Positions 1 through 11,674 of a stretch of DNA of 64,000 nt are shown here, one piece after another. The notes under the pieces were generated by a model. It worked only from the letters and a program-made list of their open reading frames with translations, had not been told where the DNA came from and searched no databases. The DNA lies in the NCBI GenBank assembly GCA_034359265.1, contig CP136895.1, positions 42,860,001-42,924,000 of the forward strand, given 5' to 3'. A program made the position numbers and the translations under genes. The DNA is from Canna indica (lineage: Eukaryota; Streptophyta; Magnoliopsida; Zingiberales; Cannaceae). The first letter of the stretch is position 1; every line of letters begins with the position of its first letter.

Positions 1-27
1 ACCGCCACAAGAAAACTGCACTCAGGT

Positions 28-629
28 TTGCTTTCTGATGACCTTTTTACATTATATGAAGCTCTACAATTGAAAGGAGTTATAACTCAAAGGCCATTAA
101 ATATTACAAATTTCAATCTGAAATGCAAGCCTGTTATAGATATTCTTGAGGAAAGAAATCTTTCAAGTACTTTTCTGCATGTTGCTCCATTCTCCAAGCT
201 ACCTGTGATTGAGTTCTATTGCAATCTATCTACAAACATTGTTGATCCTCAATATGAACACTTTCATCAAGTCTTTGTACAAGGGAAGTGGCATAATTTT
301 AGTGTTGATATTATTAATGATTATTTTGGCTTTAACTCTCCTACTACTACTGTTGATGAAATTGATGAATCCAGTGCTGAATTTTTGCACAAAGTTGGAA
401 CTAAAGTTTCCAATGGTGACATTACATAATGGGCTGGTGAGCATAACATAAAGTCTTCATCTTTGAACATATTTTATGCAGTATTATATCTGATTGCCAG
501 GTTTTATTAGTTTCCAACTTCACATATCACTTTCCTGAGCAAAGAAATGGTGATACTGTTGTTCAAGATCACCAATGGAATTCGTTTCAACTTAGGAAAT
601 TTGATTTTTGAATAGATTATTGGTCTTCG
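28..629 (+). pseudogene. Plant transposon-protein fragment (Transposase_32-like), split by copia insertion
   Basis: One reading frame runs across the segment, broken by stops at 427-429, 508-510 and 613-615. Its first part has the look of the 'putative plant transposon protein' domain (Pfam Transposase_32 type): a VIEFYCNL motif, a FVQGKW stretch, and an IINDYFGF motif about residues 95-102. The later part (SKEMVILLF, FNLGNLIFE) fits the C-terminal half of the same domain. The family is common next to gypsy-type elements in plants and its biochemical role is unknown. The frame runs directly into the copia boundary at 630 and appears to resume at 12027. The true start is not visible, because the window opens inside the gene. 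Family assignment is from memory of motifs, so moderate confidence. Confidence 0.6.
625..629. repeat. Left flank of copia insertion, candidate target duplication
   Basis: CTTCG lies immediately outside the left copia LTR and CTTCC lies immediately outside the right one (12027-12031). Four of five bases agree. Removing the element and one copy keeps the host reading frame open across the join, which supports a true target duplication with one later mutation. Confidence 0.5.
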
Positions 630-2559
630 TGTTGGGATGGGAATAAGAAGCACAATGGAAAAAAACGATTTAAAAATTCAAACCATCTCGAAAACATCGA
701 TCAACTTTAGCAATCTTTGAGAAATTCAATCTACGAGTAGAAGGAGAAGATATACATTATACTACTGATGGTACGGCTGCTCCTATCCTCATTTCAAGAT
801 GCAGACGCGCACATCCTCCAAGGAAAGTCCACACCAAGCTCCTCGCAACAAGGGGGCAGCGAACACCGAGACTCGTTGTGGCTCAACGAAGAGACAATCT
901 CAACCCCGAAACACACCAAGGTGAAGCCGACCCTTTCACCAAGAACCGAGCACCAAAAGGGAGGAAAAGAGGATGAAAAAACCATAGAACGAGGAGGAAG
1001 ATGAAAGAATACCTCGCTGTCCTTCTTGGACTCCTCCAAAAAGATGAAGTAGTTGACACACCCAAGAGGAAGAGACCTTCAATCAGCTTCACAAAATCGG
1101 GGAAGGAAGCTTTTGATGGCCGACCATCCAAGGAGATGAAGATGAGTTCTTGAAGATTTTCTCTTCAAGAAGTCTCTCAAGAACTAAGCCCTTGCTCTTC
1201 TCTAAGATCAATAACCAATTTGCTTAATCCTCTTGAAGGAGTTTAGACCATCTATTTATAAGGGGCATAGGTTGCCACCAAAACAATAATTTATACTTAA
1301 TGGATTTATAATTAATTCAAAATTAATTAAATTCAACTAAATATAAACTTTAATATATCTTTATAAATTAAATTCTTATTGATTAGGATTTATCATGTGC
1401 CAATCCCTATAATTTAGGGATGCTCTACAAATTAGGAATGTAGGGCCGCATTCAGACTTTATCTTATAAGGTCCGTTACGATGTTAGCCTGTTGTGTGTG
1501 ACCCATTGGGCCCAACACTAAGCCAGCAGTGAGTTGTGCATAACGGAGAGCCAGATCCAATAGAACGACTTCTATTCGAATCATACGAGCCACCACTAAA
1601 GCCCTTTAGTGTGGTCTTGAGAGACTCCACTCTCAAGTCAAGATTTACTTCTAGCAATGTGTCATGACTACTTGAATAGTGTGAGGTTCAATCTACAAGG
1701 ATCGAACGCCCTTCAGTGATTAGTTACCATGCAACTAAGTCCCTCTGTTACAACGTCCTGAAGTCGGCTAGGGTACGAAAGAAGTGTCAAACCCTAATAC
1801 CGATTCATATGTATTCCACCCGTCAAGATGTCATCTTAATAATGAAACGTCAAAAATATCTTTGTGACTTTCATATCTACTCTGGCCAGAGATTCCTAAG
1901 TCGACACTTGCAGGAACACATATGACATTGTCTCCTCTCACTAGGAGTAACCGATTCCATGTTGGTTTCTCACCTATATTCATGAATGCTTCCTCATGCC
2001 CAATAATACTCGACACCTGACACTGAGGGCCATGTAGGGATAGAACCAAAGAAATGGATCGTCACTCACAAGTAACCATGATAACCTCAGGTCTAAGGAC
2101 TGTTTGCACCTACTATCACCTGAGGAACATCCTATTGACACTAATGTAAGGATTCCATTCTGTGTTCCTCGTGTAGATCCATTCAATGAACTCATTCCCT
2201 AATGAGCACTTGCACTTGTACATTAATGATGACTCATAGGTAACTATGAGATCAACTACCCCTTATCGTATAAGGGATGTACCAAGTGCACCAGTCTATA
2301 CGGAATCATCAATCCCCTAATTGGTGATCCTATGACTAGGGAACATTTAGAACATGGGCATCTGGATTCCAAGTCTTGCTGGCATGATCCTATCATGGCC
2401 TTGGAATTAATTGTCTGGGTTCGTGGGGTTCATCACAATCTAATATATACAAAATATAGATGCAGCATATGATGAAAAGTTGCCTCATATTATTCATTAA
2501 CTAAAAAATAGTTCCCTACACATCAACATGTGATTGGCTCAAGGGCACTATTTCTTTCA
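630..2559 (-). repeat. Ty1/copia LTR (3' LTR of the minus-strand element)
   Basis: On the minus strand the LTR begins TGAAAGAAATAGTGCCC, directly after the purine tract AAGTGGGAGAT that follows the pol stop, and ends CCCATCCCAACA. A TATA-like box (TATAAATA on the minus strand) lies at 1253-1260. The repeat is 1,930 bp. The same family occurs in inverted orientation at 6320-12026 and partly at 63331-64000. Small open frames in it, for example around 768-1131, are conserved only because the LTR is repeated. I see no coding function. Confidence 0.85.
1253..1260 (-). promoter_or_regulatory. TATA-like box of copia LTR
   Basis: TATAAATA on the minus strand, in the U3 part of the LTR, upstream of the segment conserved among copies. 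The same box is present at 63904-63911 in the right-edge copy. Predicted core promoter only. Confidence 0.5.
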
Positions 2560-3100
2560 ATCTCCCACTTGCACTTGTAGCCAATCATTGCGGTATTTAA
2601 TACACATACAACTTAAGTGGCGATCGAATTGCTGTTGTGGTAATGGCTTTGTGAATGGATCTGCAATATTTTCTTTCGTGACATCACGTTCGACATTTAT
2701 ATCACCACGTCGAACGATCTCTCTGATCAGGTGATACCGCCTTAGGATATGTTTTGATTTGTGGTGGGATCTAGGTTCCTTTGCTTGAGCAACAGCCCTA
2801 GTGTTATAACAATAAACGGGGACCGGACCGACAACCTCAGGAACAACACCCAGCTCAGAGATAAATTTCTTTATCCACACTCCTTCCTTTGCGGCTTCCC
2901 TTGCAGCGATGTACTCAGCTTCTGTCATCGAGTCGGCCATAATTCCTTGCTTGGATCTTTTCCAGCATACTGCGCCACCATTCAGAGTAAATACATATCC
3001 ATAAATGGATTTACTATCATCCGGGTCTGATTGGAAGCTAGAATTTGTGTAGCCCTCCAGTTTAAAATCTGACTCATCATAAATCAAGAGAACATATTTA
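2560..3100 (-). pseudogene. Copia RNase H domain (decayed)
   Basis: C-terminal domain of the copia polyprotein, which would degrade the RNA strand during reverse transcription. The open stretch 2557-3087 carries the family landmarks SIYGYVFTLNGGAVCW, TEAEYIAA, SKHILRRYHLIREIV and ENIADPFTKPLP, and ends WLQVQVGD just before the purine tract and LTR. Two of the acidic positions expected in the active site look lost: the usual YTD is YTN and the usual YCDN is YCYN. The glutamate of TEAE is kept. It is continuous with the reverse transcriptase upstream apart from stops and a shift near 3090-3290. Inactive by inspection. Confidence 0.85.
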
Positions 3101-3290
3101 GTCCTTCTAAAGTACTTAAGAATGTTCTTTACGACTTTCCAATGTTCCTCTCTAGGATCCGCCTGATATCTGCTAGGACATAAGAGACATCAGGCCGAGT
3201 ATAGAGCATAACATACATGATGGATCCTACTGCTGAAGCATAAGGGATCTCGCTCATCCTTTTTCTCTCCTCAGGTGTCTTAGGAGATAT

Positions 3291-4250
3291 CTACTTGGAA
3301 AGAGTGATGCCATGACTCGTAGGCAAGTAATCTTTTTTTTTGCCTTCCATGCTAAACCTTTTTAGCACGGTATCAATATACCGAGACTGGAACAAACCAA
3401 ACATCCTTATAAATCTATCACTATAGATCTTAATGCCGAGCATGTAGGATGCTTCACCCAAGTCTTTCATGGAGACGTTTTTGGATAACCATGCTTTCAC
3501 TGACCGGAGGAGAGGAATATCATTCCCCATGAGTAGTATGTCAACCACATACAACATAATAAACATAACAACTCTCCCACTAACCTTTTTATAGACACAA
3601 GGTTCGTCTACATTTTTGATGAAGCCAAACTCTTTGATTGTCTCATCAAAATGAATATCCAACTCCTCGAGGCTTGCTTAAGTCCATAAATGGACCTTTG
3701 CAATTTGCATACCATCTTCGGTCCCGCCGGAGACACGAATCCTTCCAGCTGGGTCATATAGACCTCTTCCTCAAGTTCACCATTGAGGAATGCAGTCTTG
3801 ACATCCATCTGCCAGATCTCATAGTCCTGATATGCAACAATATATGACTAGCATTATCCTAATAGACTTGAGTATGGCTAGAGGAGAAAAAGTTTCATCA
3901 TAGTCAAGACCTTGCCTTTGAGTGAAACCTTTTGCTACCAGCCTGGCCTTATAGGTCTCAACTTGGCCATCAGCTCCAATCTTTCTTTTAAAGATCCACT
4001 TACACCCTATAGGAGTAACTCCTTTGGGTAAGTCAATCAAATTCTAGACTTTGTTTGTGAACATGGAGTCCAATTCAGATTGCATTGCTTCCATCCATTG
4101 TTTGCAATCAACATCCTTGATTGCTTGATCATAGGATTGCAGATCAATGAATTCTTGGTCATTCTCAATGGTTAGGAATAATCTTTCAGGTTGTCTACGC
4201 AATCTCCTTGATCTTCGAAGAGTGGTGGGAGGTAGTGTTTCTGCGATTGG
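3291..4250 (-). pseudogene. Copia reverse transcriptase (decayed)
   Basis: Reverse transcriptase of the minus-strand copia element, in three open pieces (4040-3819, 3808-3608, 3662-3291). Recognisable blocks are [47 protein letters not shown] and [11 protein letters not shown]. The catalytic box normally read as YVDD is YVVD here, inside LYVVDILLMGND, so the first metal-binding aspartate is missing. Stops and frameshifts separate the pieces. The order integrase, reverse transcriptase, RNase H identifies copia rather than gypsy. Confidence 0.88.
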
Positions 4251-5100
4251 TTCTTCCTATGGACTTTCCACGGGTGGTTGCGATTTTGCTTGTTGTTGTT
4301 GAACTTCATCAAGCTCAACATCTCTCCTGCTCCCACTTTCCTCGATAAACTCTTTTTCTAAGAAAGTGGCATGTCTACTAACAAACACCTTTTGTTCAGT
4401 CGGTGAGTAGAAATAATACCCTAAACTCTCTTTAGGATACCCCACAAACCCGCACTTGGTTGATTTAGCATAAAGCTTATCTGACTCTAATTTCTTGACG
4501 TACGCGGGGCAACCCTAAATCTTGAGATGCCTCAGACTTGGTTTCTTGCCACTCCATATCTCATATGGTTTACTAGAGACAGACTTTGTGGAAGCCCTAT
4601 TTAAAAGGTAGATAGTCATTTCAAGCGCATATCCCCAAACGGAAATAGGGAGATCAGTAAAGCAAAGCATGGACCGCATCATGTCTAACAACGTGTGATT
4701 CCTCCTTTCAGATACTCCATTATGTTGTGGTGTGCCTGGAGGGGTCCATTTGGAGATAATCCCATTGTCTTTTAGATAATTTAGAAACTCAGTGGATAAG
4801 TACTCACCACCCCGATCTGATCGAAGGGTTTTAATACTTTTCCCTACTTGTTTCTCAACCTTAGTCTTATACTCTTTGAAATTTTCAAAAGTATAAGACT
4901 TACGACTCAACAGGTAGACATATCCATACCTTGATCTATCGTCTGTAAACATGATGAAGTAGGAACACCCACCTCTGTCATGAGTTGTCATTGGTCCGCA
5001 AACATCTGTGTGGACCAGCTCTTACAACTTAGTAGCCCTTTCACTATGCCCAGTGAAGGGGGACTTTGTCATTTTTCCTTTGAGACAAGATTCACAAGTT
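4251..5100 (-). pseudogene. Copia integrase (decayed)
   Basis: Integrase core of the minus-strand copia element. The open stretch 4991-4515 contains the three acidic positions of the DDE triad in their usual settings: MFTDDRSRYGYVY, LRSDRGGEY and PQHNGVSERRNHTLLDM. The C-terminal part with the GYPKESLGYYFY block follows at 4445-4257. Upstream of 4991 the frame is broken by several stops. The triad itself looks intact, unlike those of protease and reverse transcriptase in this copy, but the chain cannot be translated as one piece. Confidence 0.87.
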
Positions 5101-5700
5101 GACATCAATTCAAAATCAAATGGGCCAAACAACCCGTCTTTGTAAACTTGTTAATTCGATTCTCATTAATATGACCCAGTCTCAAGTGCCAAAGATAGGT
5201 GAGGTTTAGATTATCTCGTTTCCTCTTGTGAGTTTGTTCGATATGAAAAACATTATCAATTACATCTAAGACCATCAAACCATTTGAAATGTGTCAAGTT
5301 CCATATAATTCATCAGAATGATATATGTGGCAATAATTTCCTTTTAAAATGTTTGATAGCCTTGTTCTAGCAACAAAGTAACAGAAATAATGTTCTTTAT
5401 TAGAATTGGAACGTAATAACATTTGCTCAATTCAATGGTTTTGTCTGATGGCAGATACAACCAATAGGTTCCTACGACTAAAGCTGCAACTCTTACGCCA
5501 TTGCCTACCTGAAGGTCGTAGTCACATTTGTTTAGCATTCTACTTATTCTCAACCCCTGCAACGAATTGCAAATGTGATCACCATAATCGCTATCCAATA
5601 CCCATGTAGTAGAATTTTGTAATAATAAATTTATTTCAATAACAAACGCACCTATGGAGGGGGCTTCAGAAGCCCTCTTCTGCTTTACTTCTGCAATATA
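5101..5700 (-). pseudogene. Copia protease and gag-pre-integrase region (decayed)
   Basis: This part of the polyprotein should hold the aspartic protease followed by the gag-pre-integrase zinc region. In the open stretch 5598-5344 the protease entry reads WVLDSDYGDHICN where the family has D-T/S-G then C-G-x-H-I-C. The glycine of the catalytic triplet is replaced by aspartate. YYVPILIKNIISV follows, as expected. Downstream, LRLGHINENRINK-like residues mark the pre-integrase region, with stops. The piece is inactive and bridges gag and integrase. Confidence 0.8.
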
Positions 5701-6319
5701 CTCCTTGCAGTTGCGCTTTTAGTGGCCATCTTTTCCACAATGGAAACAAGTGCCCTTAGGAACCTTATTCCCTTTCTTCTTTATATCCTTTTTGGGTTTC
5801 ACATCTTTGTTTCTTGCTTTGTTCTTAATAGAGCGCTTCTTTGCCTTTTTAGGGGCACTACCCACTAACAATACTTTGTCCTTTTCCTTCGGAAGGTGGG
5901 ACTCAGCAATCTTCAGCATATTAAGGAGCTTGGGAAGCGAGGCGTCTAGCTTGTTCATGTGGTAGTTAATGATAAACTGTGAAAATGACCCTAGAAGGGA
6001 TTGGAGTATTAAGTCTTTAGTTAGCCCCTTATCAATGTTTACATCCAATTTCTCTATCCTCTCGATCAAATCGATTAGTTTGAGAACATGGATTTCAACA
6101 GGGGTCCCTGTCGTCATCTTGGCTTGAAAGAGTTGTTTTGATAGCTCAACCCTAGCAGTCCGACTCATTTCACCATACAACTCCTTGAGGTGAGAGAGGA
6201 TGGCCCCCGAGTTCATCTTTTTATGTTGTCGCTGTAACACATCGGACATAGAGGTGAACATAATGCACTAAATAGTAGTGCTGTCATCTTGCCACTTCTT
6301 GTAAGTGACTCTCACATCT
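5701..6319 (-). pseudogene. Copia gag, N-terminally truncated at inverted LTR
   Basis: Capsid-like gag of the copia element. The open stretch 6261-5719 shows ELYGEMSRTARVELSKQLF, HVLKLIDLIERIEKL and FIINYHMNKLD, typical of the UBN2/gag domain. A lysine-rich tail and a zinc knuckle follow: CFHCGKDGH, a stop in place of the next residue, then KRNC. Gag-like codons continue upstream to about 6315 (a VTYKKW block), then stop abruptly where an oppositely oriented LTR begins at 6320. The N-terminal part of gag, the primer-binding site and a correctly oriented 5' LTR are all absent. Confidence 0.85.
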
Positions 6320-8013
6320 TGAAAGGAATAGTGCCCTTGGGCCAATCACATATCGATGTGTTTAGGGACTATTCAAGGGTAATCAACTTAATGAGACAAC
6401 TTTTTCATCATATGCTGCATCTTTATTCATAAAGTTTGTGATGAACCCTATGAACCCGAGCAAATGATTCCGAGGCCATGATGAGATCATGCTAGTGAGA
6501 CTTGGAATCTAGATGCCCATGTTCTAAATGTTCCTAGTCGTAGGATCACCAATTAGGGGATTAGTGATTCCGGATAGACTAGTGCACTTGGTACATGCCC
6601 TATACGAAAGGGGGTAGCTGATCTCACAATTACCTATGAGCCGTCATTAATGTACAAGTGCAGGTGCTCATTAGGGAATGAGTTCATTAAACGGACCTGC
6701 ATGAGGAACACAAAATGGAATCCTTACATGAATGTCAATAGGATGTTCGTTGGGTGATAGTAGGTGCAAGCAATCCTTGGACCTGAGGTTGTCATGGTTA
6801 CCTTGTGAGTAACGAGCCATTGCTTTGGTTCTATCCCTACGTGGCCCTCACCATCATGTATCAGGTATTACTGGGCATGGGGAAGCATTCATGGAGGTAG
6901 GTGAGCAACCAACATGGAATCAGTTAGTCCTAGTAAGAGGAGATAATGTCCTATGTGTCCCTGCAAGTGTCGACTCAGGAATCATTGGCCATAGTAGAAA
7001 TGAAAGTCAGGAAGATATTTCTAATGTTTCATTATTGAGACGACATCTTGGCGGGTGGAATACATATGAATCGGTATTAAGGTTTGACACTTCTTCCATA
7101 CTCTAGCGACGTTGGGACATTATATCCGAGGAATTTAGTTGCACGACAACTAATCACCGAAGGAGTAACAATATCCGGGTAGTCATGACACGTTGCTAGA
7201 CGTCAATCTTGACTTGTGAGTGGAGTGTCTCATGACCACACTAAAGGGGTTTAGTGGAGGCTCGTAAGATTTGAATAGAAGTCGTTCTATAGGATCCGAC
7301 TCTCCGTTATGCATAAGTCACTGTTGGCTTAGTGTAGGGCCCAATGGGTTACACACAACAGACTAACCTTGTAACATACCTTATGAGATAAAGTTCGAAT
7401 GCGGCCCTATATGTCTACTAGCATGGACATGCTGCAACTCGATCACGTATCTCGTTTACAGACACAATCGAAAAGTTTTTTTCTATAGGAACAAATGCGC
7501 AAGGAAGGAGTTCCTCGGTAACCCTAATTTGTAGGGCATCCCTAAATTGTAGGGATTGACATATGATAATATTTCATATAGTTGATTAAATTTAATTATG
7601 AATTAAATATTTAATTAACTACTTGACCGAAATTTTTTTAATTATTAATTAAATATAATTTTATTTTGAATCAAATATACATGGTGGGAAAATTAGTTTT
7701 CAACCACGAGTTTAATCGATTAATTAGGAATTAATTTATTTGGATAAATTCTAATTAATAAGAATATGATTTATGGAGATAAATCATAAAATTAATAGAT
7801 ATATGATTTATGAGGATAAATCATAATTCTATTAATAAATAAGAAATTAAATTATTTAGATAAATCACTTTCCTACCTTTTAGGGAATTGGTTTGTTTAG
7901 ATAATTATCATACTTATTTGTAGGCTCTTAATTTATGGAGATAAATTAAAGGTTTATATTTTATTGGATTTAATTAATTTTGAATTAATTATGAAGCCAT
8001 TAAAATATGAATT

Positions 8014-9409
8014 TGTTATGTCGAAAACTCCTAAATAATATTTTATTCCTTAGTAGGGGGCTGTGGGGCCGAGTTAGCGCATATTGGCATAGAGTCACAG
8101 AACTTAATTCAGGTAAGTGTCTAAATGAAGAAAAATTTAGGAAAAATATAATTATTTCATTTCTTTGATTTAGCATGATATTATGATAGAGGGTTCCGAG
8201 ACGAATTCAGCGGTTCAATCGAAACTCAAATTGGAGTTAGAACGGGTTAGGAACGAGCTAGTTTAGTCGGTTAAGTTAAGCAGGGGCATTTTGGTCATTT
8301 GGATAGTGTTGGCATTATATAATTGTGTGTGATTGTAGTGGAGGACGGGGGGAGGCGGAGGTGAAGGTATGCCCTAGACATACCTATGTTACCTATTGTG
8401 CACACCTTGTTATGCTTATTTATATATGTATGTACCTGCGTGTGTGATGTTGAGATATGAGTGTTGCATTTTCTCGGAAGCCTCACTGGTGCGGGGAAGG
8501 TGTGCCCCAAGGAGATAGTGTTGGCATTATTCCGGAAGTCCGACTGGTGCGGGGAGATCATACCCCAAGGAGACAGTCCGGAGACCCGAGCAGGTGAGGG
8601 GAACGTATGCCCCAACAGGCTAGCTTGGAAGAGCTAGTGATGGTGAGGGGAGAGCATACCCCAACAGGCTGATACTGAGCTGGGAGGTAGTGCGGCGGCC
8701 ACTTGTCTACCTTCCCCATGTGGCTATGTGGGACCGACGGGTCCGGAGGTGATGCATGTGGATGGTTGCATCGCGTATGTGGATGATTGCATTGAACATA
8801 TTATTTGCTGGGGTATTTTTTGCACAGCTGCTAAGCATTAACGAGGATGATTGCGCTGCTAAAAATAAATGCTCAAAATAAATATGTTTTATGCTCTTAT
8901 GCTTACCTGTATATTTTTTATTATTGCATGATGAAGTTAATGTGTTGGAAATTGAGGACTGATCTACTCACTAAGTCCAAGTGCACTTACCCCTCATTGT
9001 ATTATTTTACAGCACCTGAGCTTGATCAGAGAGGTACCAGGGTGCAGTAGCTCGACTGGTGGCGGCAAGATAACAGGTCTTGTGACATGTCGTGGTTGAG
9101 GGGGCTACCAAGTCCTTTTTCTTTGTTTTCTTTGAGTCATTGAGTCATGTCGACTCGGTTTATTTGTTTTCGCGTTTTTTTTAATTACTTGAGATGTTTT
9201 GATTAGAAATATAACTTTGAAACTAATATGGACTTTTCTATTATTGAGTTGTTGATTTAGGGTTTATTGAAATTAAAGTTTCTTTTAAAATCCTTGAATT
9301 ATTATTAAATGTTCAGGTTTGGTTTATATGTAATTGTGGTTTGAGTCGGGGTTAGGCTTCGGGGTACGTGGCATACCCTGGCCGGTCATACCATGTTTGG
9401 GGTGTGACA
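8014..9409 (+). repeat. Z1 5' LTR with internal deletion
   Basis: Begins TGTTATG and ends GGGTGTGACA. The related solo LTR at 60356-62704 is 2,349 bp, whereas this one is 1,396 bp. The missing block lies near 8300, where the sequence jumps from GGTCATTTGG to the ATTATATAA segment. It corresponds to about 61390-62410 of the other copy and would have held the TATA-like box and the predicted splice donor. Confidence 0.85.
8472..8680 (+). repeat. Tandem GGGG/CCCC hairpin units in Z LTR
   Basis: Four units of about 47-58 bp. Each has GGTG(C/A)GGGG, an eight-base spacer and CCCCAA: G-runs start at 8493, 8551, 8598 and 8647, C-runs at 8505, 8563, 8610 and 8659. The constant 12-base offset would give four short hairpins. 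Copies of the units recur at about 10812-10960 and on the minus strand in 60356-62704. Confidence 0.6.
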
Positions 9410-9412
9410 AAG

Positions 9413-9425
9413 TTGGTATTAGAGC
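9413..9425 (+). promoter_or_regulatory. Primer-binding site of Z1
   Basis: TTGGTATTAGAGC lies three bases after the LTR end. It differs by one base from the common TGGTATCAGAGC complement of the initiator methionine tRNA 3' end. Confidence 0.75.
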
Positions 9426-9609
9426 GGGTACGACAATAGGATTATCGGTATGGTATGGAGCATTGCTAGCATGTCGTCATATGGTATGTCCTATTCACGA
9501 GATCGACAGCTGAACCTGCACACCAATGGCGGTACGTGTTTTGTTTTGTTAATTTCATTGATTGTATATATGTTAAATTGTGTGGTGCTTGCTTTCTTAT
9601 TTAATAGCA

Positions 9610-10811
9610 ATGGAGGTGCATGAGGATGCCGTAATGAGTGGAAGCGGATGTAACTCCGTTGGCAGACGAGGCCGTGCTTTCGGCCAGGCGGCTCAGGAGG
9701 AGGCAGTGCAAGACCCGAGGGTTGCACTACTAGAGACTTAGGTGGTGGAGCTGATCGAAGAGCTTCATAGAGAACAAGACGAATTCTGTAAAGAACGGGA
9801 GGAGTTCCGTCGGGAACGAGAGGAGCTTCGTAGGGAGCGAGAGCTGGCGTAGCAGCAGACCCCACTTGTACCACCAGTGGCACCTGTAGTGACCGAGCCG
9901 GTTTAGTTTGGATATGTGGAGGAGGTCTGGCAAGAACCAGTGGTACGCAGCTCGTTGCACAAGGACTTCGTAGGGCTGAAGCCGCCAGTACTCATAGGCG
10001 AGGATCAGGCAGTGGAGGTGACGACATTCCTAAATGACTGCACAGAGTTATGCTCAGTCTTGGAGTGTTCTTCTGAAGTGATGGTGCACATCGTTGGGCT
10101 ACAGCTTAGGGGCCCAGCAAAGGAGTGGCACGTCGGGGGACTCGTGCACCAACCCCTACATGGGGAGAGTTCTGGACGATTATCATCGAAAAGTACCTAC
10201 CCAGGAATGTTCGTGAGTGGTGAGCAGCTTCACCAGATGGGCACCATGACGGTGTCGGAGTATGAGATCGAGTTCACACGGCTGTCCCGTTACCACCCAT
10301 CTCTGGTGGTGATCGAGGCGGACCGAGTGAGGCGGTTCATGGAGGGTCTGAGGGTGCAGATTGGCAGGCTCATACATTACACCAAGGATACTACCTTTGT
10401 TTAGGTGGTGGACGAGGCGATGTGAAAGGAGGCCATGGTACCTACTGACCGACAGGATAGACCAGCCTGGAAGATATTCCGGCCGTACCGACAGAGGGAC
10501 AGGCACACTCAGTCTGAGGGTGCCAACCCTGGGATGGCGCGCTCGCAAAGCCACGGACGGGGAGATTTCAGAGGTCGTGCACCGACGAGACCACCAGGGA
10601 CGGGGAGATTTCAGAGGTCGTGCACCGATGAGACCACCAGCGACTACTCAGAGTGCCATAGTACTAGGAGGACAGAGAGGCGAGGCACCAGAGTGCGGGT
10701 AGTGTGTGAAGAGGCACAGAGGAGCGTGCTACGGTCCGAGTATCTGCTTTGGGTGTGTCTAGCATGGTCACATCAGGAAGAACTGCCCTGTAGGAAGTCA
10801 AGCAGCGTTGA
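9610..10811 (+). pseudogene. Gypsy gag remnant of Z1
   Basis: Capsid/nucleocapsid remnant of a chromovirus-type gypsy element. From the ATG at 9610 a single frame runs through to 10404, interrupted by three stops. It has a charged coiled-coil-like stretch (EEFRREREELRRERE), then the gag core with LKPPVLIGEDQAVEVTTFLND, LQLRGPAKEW and EYEIEFTRLSRYHPSL. The segment after 10404 is shifted by a 43-bp tandem duplication. A zinc-knuckle-like run (CFGC, a stop, then HGHIRKNCP) lies near 10740-10795. Sequence jumps to LTR at about 10812, so pol is missing. Confidence 0.85.
10556..10641 (+). repeat. 43-bp tandem duplication in gag
   Basis: Two adjacent units, 10556-10598 and 10599-10641, differ at only two bases. 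The unit length is not a multiple of three, so the duplication shifts the gag frame before the zinc knuckle. Confidence 0.8.
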
Positions 10812-11674
10812 CCTTATTCCGGAAGTCCGACTGGAGCGGGCAGATCATACCTCAAGAAGACAACCCGGAGATCCGAGCTGGTGAGGGGAACGTATGCCCC
10901 AACAGGCTAGCTTGTAAGAGCCAGTGATGGTGAGGGGAGAGCATACCCCAACAGGCCGATACTGAGATGGGAGGTAGTGCGGCGACCACTCGTCTACCTG
11001 GCCCTTGTGGCTATGTGGGACCGACAGGTCCGGAGGTGATGCATGTGGATGATTGCATTGAGCATGTGGATGGTTGCATCGGGCATGTGGTATTTTTTGC
11101 AGGGCTGCTAAGCATTAACGAGGATGATTGCGCTGCTAAGCAAAAATGCTCAAAATAAATATGTTTTATGCTCTAATGCTTACCTATATATTTTTTATTA
11201 TTGCATGATGATGTTGATGTGTTGGAAATTGAGGACTGATCTACTCACTAAGTCCTAGTGGACTTACCCCTCATTTTATTGTTTTACAGCACCTGAGCTA
11301 GATTAGAGAGGTACCGGGGTGCAATAGCGCGGCTAGTGGTCGGGTCTCGTGACATGTCGTGGTCGAAGGGGATATCGAGTCCTTTTTCTTTGTTTTCTTT
11401 GAGTCATTGAGTCATGTTGGCTCGGTTTATTTGTTTTCGTATTTTGTTTATTACTTGAGATGTTTTGATTAGAAATTTAACATTGAAACTAATCTGGACT
11501 TTTCTATTATTGAGTTGGTGATTTAGGGTTTATTGAAATTAATGATTCTTTTAAAATCATAAGTTATTATTAAATGTTCAGGTTTGGTTTATATATAATT
11601 GTGGTTTGAGTCGGGGTTAGGCTTCGGGGTACGTGGCGTACCCTGGCCGATCATACCGGATTTGGGGTGTGACA
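10812..11674 (+). repeat. Z1 3' LTR, distal fragment
   Basis: Matches 8527-9409 of the 5' LTR, from the CTTATTCCGGAAGTCC block through to GGGTGTGACA. It is followed by GAATT, the second copy of the target duplication. The beginning of the LTR and the purine tract are absent. Confidence 0.9.

Larger units (their letters stand above)
8014..11674 (+). mobile_element. Gypsy element Z1, internally deleted
   Basis: A Ty3/gypsy element with target duplication GAATT at 8009-8013 and 11675-11679, inserted in a copia LTR. It consists of a shortened 5' LTR (8014-9409), primer-binding site, gag remnant, and only the distal part of a 3' LTR (about 10812-11674). Protease, reverse transcriptase, RNase H and integrase are absent, as is the first part of the 3' LTR. 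One deletion would explain all of this. It cannot move by itself. Confidence 0.9.

Noticed and set aside
794..1131. Overlapping minus-strand frames conserved at 63442-63782
   Set aside because: Both are inside copies of the same copia LTR. Several frames are open at once because the region is short and GC-biased, and none looks like a protein family.
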